NCBI RefSeq assembly: GCF_042682565.1
Contig: NZ_JBHUIC010000005.1
DNA length: 64,000 nucleotides
Reading direction: 5' to 3' (one strand)
Source: Pistricoccus aurantiacus
GTDB taxonomy: Bacteria; Pseudomonadota; Gammaproteobacteria; Pseudomonadales; Halomonadaceae
The notes under the pieces are model-generated. The model ran no database searches and had not been told where the DNA came from. It saw only the letters and a list, made by a program, of their open reading frames with translations. Made by a program: the position numbers and the translations under genes. This document shows, one piece after another, positions 10,201 through 19,379 of the stretch (within the stretch, counting starts at the first letter, position 1; every line of letters starts with the position of its first letter).

Positions 10201-10435
10201 CCGTGGGCTGGTAGCTGAACAGGGCGAGAAGCAGGAAGATGCAACCCGCCAACAGCAGGATGACGACACCCTCGCGGCTCGCCCCTTGCAAGCGTAGACC
10301 GAAACGTCGCGCGCGCTCCTTTGCGTCCGCGGCGCTTACACGACGACCGGTCGTCTTACTCTTGACACTCAAATGACCATCCCCTTTGCGTCGTTGACGA
10401 CGTCTACCTTGGTCCTTTTTCTTTAGAACGCCCAT
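7256..10435 (-). CDS. ftsK: DNA translocase FtsK
   Basis: Septal DNA pump that moves chromosome termini apart and activates XerCD at dif. The 1,059-residue protein has four membrane segments in roughly residues 55-235, an acidic, Pro/Glu-rich linker to about 560, the RecA-like motor with Walker A GTTGSGKS (713-720) and Walker B IVVVIDE (839-845), and a C-terminal winged-helix gamma domain (about 998-1059) that would read KOPS sites. The frame is open up to 10486, but the ATG at 10435 gives the basic N-terminus MGVLKKKDQGRRRQRRK and is preferred; its ribosome binding site is weak. It is divergent from aat, with no trxB between them as there is in Pseudomonas. Confidence 0.96.
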   Translation of the reverse strand: MGVLKKKDQGRRRQRRKGDGHLSVKSKTTGRRVSAADAKERARRFGLRLQGASREGVVILLLAGCIFLLLALFSYQPTDLGWSHSGPETATRNWMGPVGAWLSDLLYSLFGASALWWPGMLGFSAWRLIRSRQVRFEWDATQLAVRIAGLILLLLGTTTLGAVHFFNPESELPYAAGGILGEGLRAALAPLIGSHGTTLMALVAILCGLPLFAGVSWLTILDEAGHQVQRLSGWLRRYLVEKRHVSSTRKAHAHARSGGHVQEPSPLSRTTYPSTWRKKAGKEPDTDSATGVASGSDGALTASPAPTAPEESQDSEIPWDMPARTPSAKRPGGGYVAASSQRFSQTNDETSAAGDIAPEPLLARGEEPALSEVSLRAERETSSHPETDLSSTAVAEGETVAATITEVTFRHDADSSRIEPSFNQPSPAEVEEPSIGSAASDIVRREPLVWPEGEERTSPTSADAAAQDSQDEDITPRQAEPRLPETAPSQAPSPVAPPEPSLPEADAIDGDSYAEDEEPSIAGAAQGRAAAAEPEGPTLWTVEHLQSQRPSSNTSSEPEGTLPSLRLLTPAEAHQPNYTPEQLESMAELLEVRLREYGVKAEVVETWPGPVITRFEIKPAAGVKVSKISNLAKDLARSLMVKSVRVVEIIPGRPTVGIEIPNPKRAMIRLREVIDSDSYQQLGSALTLALGQDIGGAPVVANLGKMPHLLVAGTTGSGKSVGVNAMLISMLLKGTPDEVRMIMVDPKMLELSVYDGIPHLLAPVVTDMKEAANALRWCVAEMERRYKLMAAMGVRNIAGFNAKLDEAERHGAQVADPLWEPQPWQMHEPPPVLEKLPYIVVVIDEFADMFMIVGKKVEELIARLAQKARAAGIHLILATQRPSVDVVTGLIKANIPTRMAFQVSSRVDSRTILDQGGAENLLGHGDMLYLPAGSGLPTRVHGAFVDDDEVHRVVEDWKRRGEPQYIEEILSGGVTADALTGLEAEGGEGDDAEQDALYDEAVMFVTESRRASISAVQRRFKIGYNRAARLVEAMEMAGVVSSMGTNGSREVLAPPPVGH

Positions 10436-10537
10436 AATACCGAGCCTTGCCGTTCTGGCACAGGGGGCCGTTCTTGAGAGGCGCATGAAACACGTTCACA
10501 CTGACAAATGATTCGACAAACCGGTGAATAGCGCATC

Positions 10538-11257
10538 ATGGTGCCCTGGCTTCCACCTCGCCCGATAGTCTTTCCCTCACTCAAGCTCGCACTGCATGAG
10601 CCCAATGGTCTGCTCGCCGCCGGCGGCGAGCTGTCGCCTTCATGGCTGCTGGCCGCCTATCGCCGCGGTATCTTCCCCTGGTTCAGCCAGGGCCAGCCGA
10701 TTCTGTGGTGGAGCCCCGACCCGCGCATGGTGCTGTTCCCCGAGGAGCTGAAGATTAGCCGTAGCCTTGGCAAACGGCTGCGCAACGCCGGTTTTTGCAC
10801 CACCTTCGACCAGGATTTCATTGCGGTGATCGACGGCTGCGCTCAACGCCCCGCCGATGACGCTCTTCCCGCCGATCAGACGAGCGAAAATACCTGGATA
10901 ACCCCAGAGATGCGGGCTGCCTATATAGCGCTGCACCGACTGGGCCATGCCCATAGCATCGAAGTCTGGCAAAACCGGACGCTGGTGGGCGGCCTTTACG
11001 GCGTTGCCCTGGGCAAGATATTTTTCGGCGAATCGATGTTCTCGCGTCATTCGGACGCCTCCAAGATCGCTCTGGTGAACCTGGTCGAACACATGCGGCG
11101 CCGGGGCGGCAGATTGATCGACTGTCAGATGCACACCGCTCACCTGGCGAATCTGGGCGCACGGGATATAGCTCGAGCACGTTTCATCGACTACCTTGAA
11201 CAATACGCCGACGGCAATGCGTCATCCATGTTCGACACGGTGGTTGATCCTTGTTGA
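10538..11257 (+). CDS. aat: Leucyl/phenylalanyl-tRNA-protein transferase
   Basis: Adds Leu or Phe from aminoacyl-tRNA to proteins beginning with Lys or Arg, creating an N-degron. The 239-residue protein carries the family core LLAAYRRGIFPWFSQGQP and WWSPDPRMVL near the N-terminus and GGLYGVALGKIFFGESMFS in the middle. The next gene is bpt, the other aminoacyl transferase of the same pathway, and clpA and clpS are close by on the opposite strand. Confidence 0.96.
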   Translation: MVPWLPPRPIVFPSLKLALHEPNGLLAAGGELSPSWLLAAYRRGIFPWFSQGQPILWWSPDPRMVLFPEELKISRSLGKRLRNAGFCTTFDQDFIAVIDGCAQRPADDALPADQTSENTWITPEMRAAYIALHRLGHAHSIEVWQNRTLVGGLYGVALGKIFFGESMFSRHSDASKIALVNLVEHMRRRGGRLIDCQMHTAHLANLGARDIARARFIDYLEQYADGNASSMFDTVVDPC

Positions 11258-11346
11258 CGAAATATTTGATGACTCGACTGACCGAGCAGCCCCGGTAACC
11301 GGCGGCATTCCATCATGCTTGGCAATCAGCAAAGGAGGCACAGGCC

Positions 11347-12096
11347 TTGAGCAGTAACGCCCCGCGACAGCCGCCGGTGCGGGATCTGCGGTTTTTCCTG
11401 ACGGTTCCCCATGCGTGTAGCTACCTTGAGCAGCGAGAAGCCACCACCCTGTTTCTCGACCCCCAGGAGCGTCCCGGCCAGGGCGTTTACGACGCCCTTT
11501 CGCTGCTGGGTTTCAGACGCAGCGGTCGTCATCTTTACCGACCTCATTGCGAAGGCTGTCGAGCCTGCATATCCGTACGCATTCCGGTCAAGGATTTTTG
11601 CCCCAATCGAAGCCAGCGCAAACTGATATCACGCAATGAAGATCTTAACGTGATCGAGCGCCAGGCAAGCTTCGATTACGAGCATTATCGGCTCTATTCT
11701 CGTTATATACGCGCCCGCCACGCGGACGGCGACATGTTTCCGCCAAGCATCGAGCAATATCGCACCTTCCTGACCCTGGATCAGCCTTATGCCCGGCTGC
11801 TGGAATTCCGACTGGGCCGGCGGCTTGTTGCGGTAACCGCCGTGGATATGCTGGAGCATGGCCTATCGGCGATTTATACCTTCTTCGACCCTGCCCGGGA
11901 GTTCGAGCGCCGTTCACTGGGCACCCAGGCGATACTCAAACTGGTGGCCCTGGCGTATCGGCGCGAACTCCCCCATGTCTATCTAGGCTACTGGATTCGC
12001 CATTGTCGCAAGATGGAATATAAACGCAATTTTCAGCCGCTGGAGTATCTTAACGGGCGTCACTGGCACCGCGCCATTTCACTGGAAAATGAATAG
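11347..12096 (+). CDS. bpt: Aspartate/glutamate leucyltransferase Bpt
   Basis: Transfers Leu from Leu-tRNA to N-terminal Asp or Glu, making those proteins ClpS substrates. The 249-residue protein has the R-transferase-like fold signature: Cys24 in HACSYL and the cluster HCEGCRAC (Cys68, 71, 74). It starts with TTG at 11347; this start is supported by a full AAAGGAGG at 11331-11338, 8 nt upstream. It follows aat by 89 bases, and infA follows on the same strand. Confidence 0.95.
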   Translation: MSSNAPRQPPVRDLRFFLTVPHACSYLEQREATTLFLDPQERPGQGVYDALSLLGFRRSGRHLYRPHCEGCRACISVRIPVKDFCPNRSQRKLISRNEDLNVIERQASFDYEHYRLYSRYIRARHADGDMFPPSIEQYRTFLTLDQPYARLLEFRLGRRLVAVTAVDMLEHGLSAIYTFFDPAREFERRSLGTQAILKLVALAYRRELPHVYLGYWIRHCRKMEYKRNFQPLEYLNGRHWHRAISLENE

Positions 12097-12157
12097 CGGC
12101 GTTATGCCACGAAGGCCGGTCTGCGGCAGATACTCGCGTCGATCTGGAGAATTGCGC

Positions 12158-12163
12158 TATAAT
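12158..12163 (+). promoter_or_regulatory. infA: Possible -10 box before infA
   Basis: TATAAT lies 39 bases before the infA ATG. No convincing -35 hexamer is seen at 16-18 bases upstream, so this rests on the -10 alone. Confidence 0.35.
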
Positions 12164-12202
12164 ATAACTCTTTTTCTATCGGACCCATGAGGATTTGCCT
12201 AT

Positions 12203-12421
12203 ATGGCACGTGAAGATCATATCGAAATGGAAGGCGTTATCGTCGACACCCTTCCCAATACCATGTTTCGTGTCGAACTGGAAAACGGCCACGTCGTCAC
12301 CGCGCACATCTCCGGCAAGATGCGCAAGAACTACATTCGTATTCTTACCGGTGACAAGGTCAAGGTCGAACTGACGCCCTACGATCTCTCCAAGGGTCGT
12401 ATCGTCTATCGTTCGAGGTAG
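12203..12421 (+). CDS. infA: Translation initiation factor IF-1
   Basis: S1/OB-fold protein of 72 residues that binds the 30S A site during initiation. The sequence MAREDHIEMEGVIVDTLPN through SKGRIVYRSR is nearly identical to IF-1 throughout the gammaproteobacteria. Its place next to aat-bpt and facing clpA is the conserved arrangement. Confidence 0.98.
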   Translation: MAREDHIEMEGVIVDTLPNTMFRVELENGHVVTAHISGKMRKNYIRILTGDKVKVELTPYDLSKGRIVYRSR

Positions 12422-12455
12422 TCCCTTCCTCTTCTTCAATCCCGATCAATTCCTC

Positions 12456-12491
12456 AAAAAATAAAAAACGCCCCGTCACAGGGACAGGGCG
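12456..12491 (-). terminator. Rho-independent terminator of clpA
   Basis: On the minus strand the stem CGCCCTGT / ACGGGGCG (12484-12491 with 12469-12476, one mismatch) is followed by TTTTTTATTTTTT (12456-12468). It lies 52 bases past the clpA stop. It has no T-run on the infA side. Confidence 0.8.
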
Positions 12492-12543
12492 CTAGCCAAA
12501 CAACGTCAATCTCAAACTCACTGTAGCTCAGGCGTGCTTGAGC

Positions 12544-14817
12544 TCAGACAAGCTCTGCCTCCGTGGCCAAGTGCAGTTCGTCCTGGTCTTCCGCGAGGCT
12601 GACATGCACTACACCGCCGTGCTCCGCCAGTTCGCCGAACAGGATCAGCTCTGCCAGAGGCTTCTTGAGTTTTTCCTGCAGCAAGCGAGCCATGGGGCGT
12701 GCACCCATTTCCGGATCGTAGCCCTTCTCCGCCAGCCAAGCACGTGCGGATTCGTCGACGTCAAGCTGCACACGCTTCTCGTCGAGCTGGGCCTGGAGTT
12801 CCACCAGGAACTTGTCCACCACGTTGCGTACCACGGAAGGCGCCAGCCCCTTGAACTGAATGATGCCGTCCAATCGGTTGCGGAATTCCGGGGTAAACGT
12901 CTTGCGAATGGCTTCCATACCGTCGCTGGAATGATCCTGAGTCTGAAAGCCGATGGAGCGCCGGGAAAGCTGCTCTGCTCCCGCGTTGGAGGTCATGATC
13001 AGAATCACATGACGGAAATCCGCCTCGCGACCGTTGTTGTCCGTCAGGCGGCCATGATCCATGACCTGCAGCAGCAGGTTGAAGACTTCCGGGTGCGCTT
13101 TCTCGATCTCGTCGAGCAACAGCACGCAATGCGGCTGCTTGGTGATCGCCTCGGTCAAGAGACCGCCCTGATCGTAGCCCACATAGCCCGGAGGCGCGCC
13201 GATCAGCCGCGACACGGTGTGACGCTCCATGTACTCGGACATATCGAAGCGCACCAGCTCGATGCCCATCAGCGCTGCCAGCTGGCGGGCTACTTCCGTC
13301 TTGCCGACCCCGGTAGGGCCGGAGAACAGGAAGCTGCCCACCGGCTTGTCCGGCGCCTTGAGGCCGGCGCGAGACAGCTTGATCGCCGCGGAAAGCCCTT
13401 GGATGGCCTCGTCCTGGCCGAACACCAGCATCTTGAGATCCCGCTCCAGGTTGGACAGCAGCTTGCGATCCGAGCTGGAAACGCTCTTGGGCGGAATCCG
13501 CGCGATGGAGGCCACTATCGCCTCGACCTGATCCACGTCGATGGTATCGACCCGCACTTCCGTGGGCAGCAGGCGCTGATGGGCGCCGGCCTCGTCGATC
13601 ACGTCGATGGCCTTGTCCGGCAGGTGGCGATCATTAATATAACGATCCGAAAGCCTCGCCGCGCTTTCCAGAGCGCCGTCGGTATACTTGAGCTGATGGT
13701 GCTCCTCGAAGCGCCCGCGCAGGCCCTTGAGGATGCGGATGGTATCGTCCACAGAAGGCGCCATGACGTCGACCTTTTGGAATCGCCGCGCCAGGGCGCG
13801 ATCCTTCTCGAAGATGCCGCGAAATTCCTGAAAGGTAGTCGAGCCGATACAGCGCAGCTCGCCGGAAGACAGCAGCGGCTTGAGCAGGTTGGAGGCATCC
13901 ATCACCCCGCCGGAGGCGGCGCCGGCGCCGATCACCGTATGGATTTCGTCGATGAACAGCACCGCGTTAGGCTGTTTCTTGAGTTCAGCAAGCAGGCTCT
14001 TCAAGCGCTTCTCGAAGTCACCGCGATACTTGGTACCGGCAAGCAAGGCGCCCATGTCCAGGGAGTAGACCACCGCGTCGGCGATCACTTCCGGCACATC
14101 CTCCTCGACGATACGCTTGGCCAGACCCTCGGCGATGGCGGTCTTGCCCACCCCGGCTTCACCCACCAGCAGAGGGTTATTCTTGCGCCGCCGAGCGAGA
14201 ATCTGCACGACCCGCTCGAGCTCGTGGTCGCGGCCGATCAGCGGATCGATCTTGCCCAGACGGGCCTGTTCGTTGAGATTGGTGGCATAACCGGTCAAGG
14301 GATGTGCTCCTGCCTCTCCCGCTCCTTCTTCCACGTCTTCCGCTTCGTTGGAGGGCGAGGCTTGATGCTGGCCGTGACCGGCCACCTTGGAAATACCGTG
14401 GGCGATGTAGTTGACCGCATCGACCCGGGCGACGTTCTGCTGTTTCAGGAAATACACGGCCTGGCTTTCCTGCTCGGAGAAGATGGCCACCAGCACGTTG
14501 GCGCCGGTTACCTCGCTCTTGCCGGAAGACTGGACGTGGAATACCGCGCGCTGCAACACCCGTTGAAAGCCAAGCGTGGGCTGGGTTTCCCGATCGTCCT
14601 GCTCGTCCGGGATCAGCGGCGTGGTGGAATTGATGAAATCCTGTAGGTCTGAGCGCAGCTTGTCGAGATTGGCTCCGCAGGCTCGCAGCACATCCGCGGC
14701 GGAGGCATTGTCCAACAGCGCCAGCAACAGGTGCTCCACGGTCATGAATTCATGACGCTTCGATCGCGCCACGGTAAACGCCGTGTTAAGGGTAAGTTCA
14801 AGTTCTTTACTTAGCAT
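12544..14817 (-). CDS. clpA: ATP-dependent Clp protease ATP-binding subunit ClpA
   Basis: Double AAA+ unfoldase that feeds N-degron and SsrA-tagged substrates to ClpP. At 757 residues it is one shorter than E. coli ClpA. Order: Clp N domain (1-145, the ClpS dock), first Walker A GEAGVGKT (219-226), second ATPase with GPTGVGKT near residue 500, and the ClpP-binding loop RRSIGFQTQ near 620. The start at 14817 (MLSKELELTL) has AAGGGG 6 nt upstream; an in-frame extension to 14856 is ignored. clpS lies upstream on the same strand. Confidence 0.97.
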   Translation of the reverse strand: MLSKELELTLNTAFTVARSKRHEFMTVEHLLLALLDNASAADVLRACGANLDKLRSDLQDFINSTTPLIPDEQDDRETQPTLGFQRVLQRAVFHVQSSGKSEVTGANVLVAIFSEQESQAVYFLKQQNVARVDAVNYIAHGISKVAGHGQHQASPSNEAEDVEEGAGEAGAHPLTGYATNLNEQARLGKIDPLIGRDHELERVVQILARRRKNNPLLVGEAGVGKTAIAEGLAKRIVEEDVPEVIADAVVYSLDMGALLAGTKYRGDFEKRLKSLLAELKKQPNAVLFIDEIHTVIGAGAASGGVMDASNLLKPLLSSGELRCIGSTTFQEFRGIFEKDRALARRFQKVDVMAPSVDDTIRILKGLRGRFEEHHQLKYTDGALESAARLSDRYINDRHLPDKAIDVIDEAGAHQRLLPTEVRVDTIDVDQVEAIVASIARIPPKSVSSSDRKLLSNLERDLKMLVFGQDEAIQGLSAAIKLSRAGLKAPDKPVGSFLFSGPTGVGKTEVARQLAALMGIELVRFDMSEYMERHTVSRLIGAPPGYVGYDQGGLLTEAITKQPHCVLLLDEIEKAHPEVFNLLLQVMDHGRLTDNNGREADFRHVILIMTSNAGAEQLSRRSIGFQTQDHSSDGMEAIRKTFTPEFRNRLDGIIQFKGLAPSVVRNVVDKFLVELQAQLDEKRVQLDVDESARAWLAEKGYDPEMGARPMARLLQEKLKKPLAELILFGELAEHGGVVHVSLAEDQDELHLATEAELV

Positions 14818-14949
14818 GGCAGTCCCCTTCTCGCCATCTCCGGCGTCCGCCGACAAATTGGCTTGCCGGCCTCCTTACCTTTGGGCAAATTCATTGATTT
14901 CGCAAGTCGCGGAGCAAACGCTCGAAACGCGACCCTGTATCGTTAACCT

Positions 14950-15336
14950 TCATTCCGCCTTATCGATGTCACAAAGCAATGGATGCTGACACTCTCTTGC
15001 ATATTGATTGACTTGCTGGCTTTTGGTTTCCGCGATATCTCGAGTGAAGATACCGCAGGTCGCCTTGCCTCGAGTGTGAACCGCCAGCATGACCTGTACG
15101 GCTTTCTCGCTTTCCATGTAGAAAAACGTCTGCAACACCTCGATCACGAACTCCATGGGCGTGAAATCGTCGTTGTACAGAATCACCTTGTACAAGGGCG
15201 GCTGAGCTAGCTGCGGATCGGCGCTCTGGGTCACCACCTGGCCATCCGCGTCTTCTGCATGATCCGGTGGGCGTGTCATCCCCGCGCGTGACGCTTTCGT
15301 CGCGTAGCGGCGGCCGGGCGCGTCAATACTGAACAT
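14950..15336 (-). CDS. clpS: ATP-dependent Clp protease adaptor ClpS
   Basis: Adaptor that binds N-terminal Leu, Phe, Tyr or Trp and delivers the protein to ClpA. The conserved core runs from YKVILYNDDFTPMEFVIEV to QHPLLCDIDKAE and includes the NDD and metal/pocket residues. The open frame is 128 residues; a start at the internal ATG at 15279 (MTRPPDHAED) would give 109 residues, closer to the 106 of E. coli, and I lean towards it although both starts have weak ribosome binding sites. It is followed by clpA after 132 bases. No cspD is seen on the other side. Confidence 0.94.
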   Translation of the reverse strand: MFSIDAPGRRYATKASRAGMTRPPDHAEDADGQVVTQSADPQLAQPPLYKVILYNDDFTPMEFVIEVLQTFFYMESEKAVQVMLAVHTRGKATCGIFTRDIAETKSQQVNQYARECQHPLLCDIDKAE

Positions 15337-15425
15337 AAGGGGTGCTATCCATTCCTACAAGCCGGGTTGCGGCGCTGAATACTAGAATTCTGGACATCTT
15401 GAAATCCAATGGGTTCATTAACAAG

Positions 15426-15461
15426 ATGCGTCCGCTCGAGCCGGGTTGCAAGCGGACGCAT
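15426..15461. other. Perfect 11-bp hairpin between icd and clpS
   Basis: ATGCGTCCGCT (15426-15436) and AGCGGACGCAT (15451-15461) form a perfect stem around a 14-base loop, directly behind the icd terminator. It has no T-run. It may back up the terminator or protect a 3' end. Confidence 0.45.
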
Positions 15462-15463
15462 CG

Positions 15464-15497
15464 AAAAAAGCCCTCGACCGCCAGGCGGACAAGGGCT
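15464..15497 (-). terminator. Rho-independent terminator of icd
   Basis: On the minus strand AGCCCT pairs with AGGGCT (15492-15497 with 15469-15474), enclosing an inner CCGC/GCGG stem, then TTTTTT (15464-15469). It lies 24 bases past the icd stop. Confidence 0.8.
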
Positions 15498-15520
15498 GAT
15501 GAAACAGTCTGTGCTGATTC

Positions 15521-16777
<1,257 letters not shown>

Positions 16778-16857
16778 CGAGAACTCCCTGTCTGATCTAT
16801 CAGTGGAACTAGAATGTAAAGTATAGCATCGAGCCCCCATGGCCGAGTAGGCTTGCC

Positions 16858-16886
16858 GGGACACCTGCCGACAAGCGAGATATAAT
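16858..16886 (+). promoter_or_regulatory. idh: Likely sigma-70 promoter of idh
   Basis: A perfect -10 TATAAT at 16881-16886 lies 17 bases after GGGACA (16858-16863, four of six -35 matches), 76 bases before the idh ATG in the icd/idh divergent region. A weaker TATACT on the minus strand (16825-16820) could serve icd. Confidence 0.5.
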
Positions 16887-16962
16887 TTCCCTCTCATATT
16901 GGAGGGCGCCCTGTGTGCTCCTCCGTTCCCCGCCACCGCAGTGACCAGAGAGATCTAAGTCC

Positions 16963-19200
16963 ATGTCCCAAACGCCCAGGATTATCTACACGTTCACCGA
17001 TGAGGCGCCTGCGCTGGCGACCCACTCGCTGCTGCCGATCATCGACGCCTACACCGACGCCGCCGGCATCGACGTGGAAACCCGCGACATCTCCCTTGCC
17101 GCTCGAATCCTCAGCCAGTTCCCCGACTACCTGGGCGAGGATCAGCGTGTGGAGGATCACCTGGCCGAGCTGGGCGCCCTGGCCAAGACGCCGGAAGCCA
17201 ACATCATCAAGCTGCCCAACATCAGCGCATCCATGCCGCAGCTTCGAGCCGCCATCAAGGAACTGCAAGGGCAAGGCTACCCCCTGCCGGACTACCCGGA
17301 CGAACCGAGCAGCGAGGAAGAGAAGGACATCAAGGCGCGCTACGCCAGGGTCATGGGCAGCGCCGTCAATCCGGTGCTGCGCGAAGGCAATTCGGACCGT
17401 CGCGCCCCCAAGGCGGTCAAGGAGTACGCACGCAAGTATCCCCATCACATGGGGGAATGGAGCCAGGCCTCCCGCAGCCACGTCTCGCACATGCACGAGG
17501 GCGACTTCTACGCTGGTGAGAAGTCGATGACGCTGGACCGTGCGCGTGACGTCAAGATGGAGCTGATCACCCAAAGCGGTGAAGCCAAGTTGCTCAAGCC
17601 CAAGATCTCGCTGCTCGAGGGCGAAATCATCGACAGCATGTTCATGAGCAAGAAGGCGCTGCTGGATTTCTACGAGCGGGAGATCGAGGACGCGCGCAAG
17701 ACCGGGGTAATGTTCTCGCTGCACGTCAAGGCGACGATGATGAAGGTCTCGCACCCCATCGTGTTCGGCCACTGCGTCAGGATCTTCTACAAGGATGCCT
17801 TCGAGAAGCACGGCGCGCTGTTCGACGAACTGGGCGTCGATGTCAACAACGGCATGGCAAACCTCTACGAGAAGATCGACACCCTGCCCGAAAGCCAGCG
17901 TGACGAGGTCATCCGCGACCTGCACGCCTGTCACGACCAGCGCCCGGAGCTGGCGATGGTGGATTCGGCGCGCGGCATCACCAACTTCCACTCCCCCAGC
18001 GACGTGATCGTGGACGCCTCGATGCCTGCCATGATCCGCGCCGGCGGCAAGATGTATGGCGCCGACGGCCGCCTCAAGGACGTCAAGGCGGTGATGCCGG
18101 AGTCCACCTTCGCCCGCATCTACCAGGAGATGATCAACTTCTGCAAGTGGCATGGCGCCTTCGACCCTGCCACCATGGGCACCGTGCCCAATGTCGGCCT
18201 GATGGCGCAGAAGGCGGAGGAGTATGGCTCCCACGACAAGACCTTCGAGGTTCCGGAAGCAGGTGTCGCCAACATCACCGATCTGGAGACCGGAGAAATA
18301 CTGCTTTCGCAGAACGTGGAGCAGGGCGATATCTGGCGGATGTGCCAGGTCAAGGACGCGCCGATCCGCGACTGGGTAAAGCTCGCCGTGGAGCGCTGCC
18401 GCGACTCCGGCATGCCGGCGGTCTTCTGGCTCGACCCCTATCGTCCCCACGAGAACGAGCTGATCAAGAAGGTCAGGACCTACCTCGCGGAGCACGACAC
18501 CGAGGGCCTGGATATCCAGATCATGTCCCAGGTCCGCGCCATGCGTTACACCCTCGAACGCCTCATTCGTGGCCTCGACACCATCTCGGTGACCGGCAAT
18601 ATCCTGCGCGACTACCTGACCGACCTGTTCCCGATCCTCGAGCTCGGCACCAGCGCCAAGATGCTTTCCATCGTGCCGCTGATGGCCGGCGGCGGCATGT
18701 TCGAGACCGGGGCCGGCGGCTCCGCGCCCAAGCACGTGCAGCAGCTTCTCGAGGAGAACCACCTGCGCTGGGACAGCCTCGGCGAGTTCCTTGCCCTGGG
18801 CGCCTCTCTGGAGCATCTAGGAAAACAGTTCGACAACGAGCGCGCGATACTGCTGGCGGATGCGCTGGACAAGGCCACCGGGCAATTCCTCGAGAACAAC
18901 AAGTCGCCCTCCCGCAAGGTAGGAGAACTGGACAACCGCGGCAGCCACTTCTATCTGGCGCTGTACTGGGCCGAAGCCCTGGCTGCCCAGAACCAGGACG
19001 CCGGCCTCAAGGATCTCTTCGGTCGTCTGGCCGAGACCCTCAGGTCCAAGGAGACTGCCATCCTCGATGAGCTCAACGGCGTGCAGGGCCAGCCGGTCGA
19101 CCTCAAGGGCTACTACCACATTGACCACGAGCTGGCCCGCTCCGTGATGCGTCCCAGCAAGACCCTGAACGAGGCCCTGGCGATGGTCGCCAAGGGCTGA
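16963..19200 (+). CDS. idh: Isocitrate dehydrogenase (NADP+), monomeric type
   Basis: The 745-residue enzyme belongs to the monomeric NADP-IDH family (usually about 740 residues), unrelated in length to the dimeric Icd next door but catalysing the same step. The start MSQTPRIIYTFTDEAPALATHSLLPI is typical, and the conserved substrate region including NPVLREGNSDRRAP and HVSHMHEGDFYAGEKS is present. Third codon positions look almost uniformly G or C, more so than in neighbouring genes. Promoter and terminator are its own, so it is probably a single-gene unit. The pairing with icd is also known in Pseudomonas. Confidence 0.97.
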   Translation: MSQTPRIIYTFTDEAPALATHSLLPIIDAYTDAAGIDVETRDISLAARILSQFPDYLGEDQRVEDHLAELGALAKTPEANIIKLPNISASMPQLRAAIKELQGQGYPLPDYPDEPSSEEEKDIKARYARVMGSAVNPVLREGNSDRRAPKAVKEYARKYPHHMGEWSQASRSHVSHMHEGDFYAGEKSMTLDRARDVKMELITQSGEAKLLKPKISLLEGEIIDSMFMSKKALLDFYEREIEDARKTGVMFSLHVKATMMKVSHPIVFGHCVRIFYKDAFEKHGALFDELGVDVNNGMANLYEKIDTLPESQRDEVIRDLHACHDQRPELAMVDSARGITNFHSPSDVIVDASMPAMIRAGGKMYGADGRLKDVKAVMPESTFARIYQEMINFCKWHGAFDPATMGTVPNVGLMAQKAEEYGSHDKTFEVPEAGVANITDLETGEILLSQNVEQGDIWRMCQVKDAPIRDWVKLAVERCRDSGMPAVFWLDPYRPHENELIKKVRTYLAEHDTEGLDIQIMSQVRAMRYTLERLIRGLDTISVTGNILRDYLTDLFPILELGTSAKMLSIVPLMAGGGMFETGAGGSAPKHVQQLLEENHLRWDSLGEFLALGASLEHLGKQFDNERAILLADALDKATGQFLENNKSPSRKVGELDNRGSHFYLALYWAEALAAQNQDAGLKDLFGRLAETLRSKETAILDELNGVQGQPVDLKGYYHIDHELARSVMRPSKTLNEALAMVAKG

Positions 19201-19221
19201 CCTGCCGTCACACGGCAACCC

Positions 19222-19257
19222 GCCGCCCTATCCTATATGTACGGGACGGGCGGCTTT
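19222..19257 (+). terminator. Probable terminator of idh
   Basis: A perfect stem GCCGCCC / GGGCGGC (19222-19228 with 19248-19254) is followed by TTTCC. A smaller perfect hairpin TGCCGT/ACGGCA at 19203-19217 precedes it. The T-run is short. Confidence 0.5.
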
Positions 19258-19379
19258 CCGGTTCCCTTCCGCCCGCGGCGGATGGGAACCGTCGCGTTAA
19301 GACACCGACCACGCTGCCCGGCCCCAGGCGTTCGGCTCTTTGCACTTGGCTCTTTGCACCTAACAACAGAGGAGCTGCG

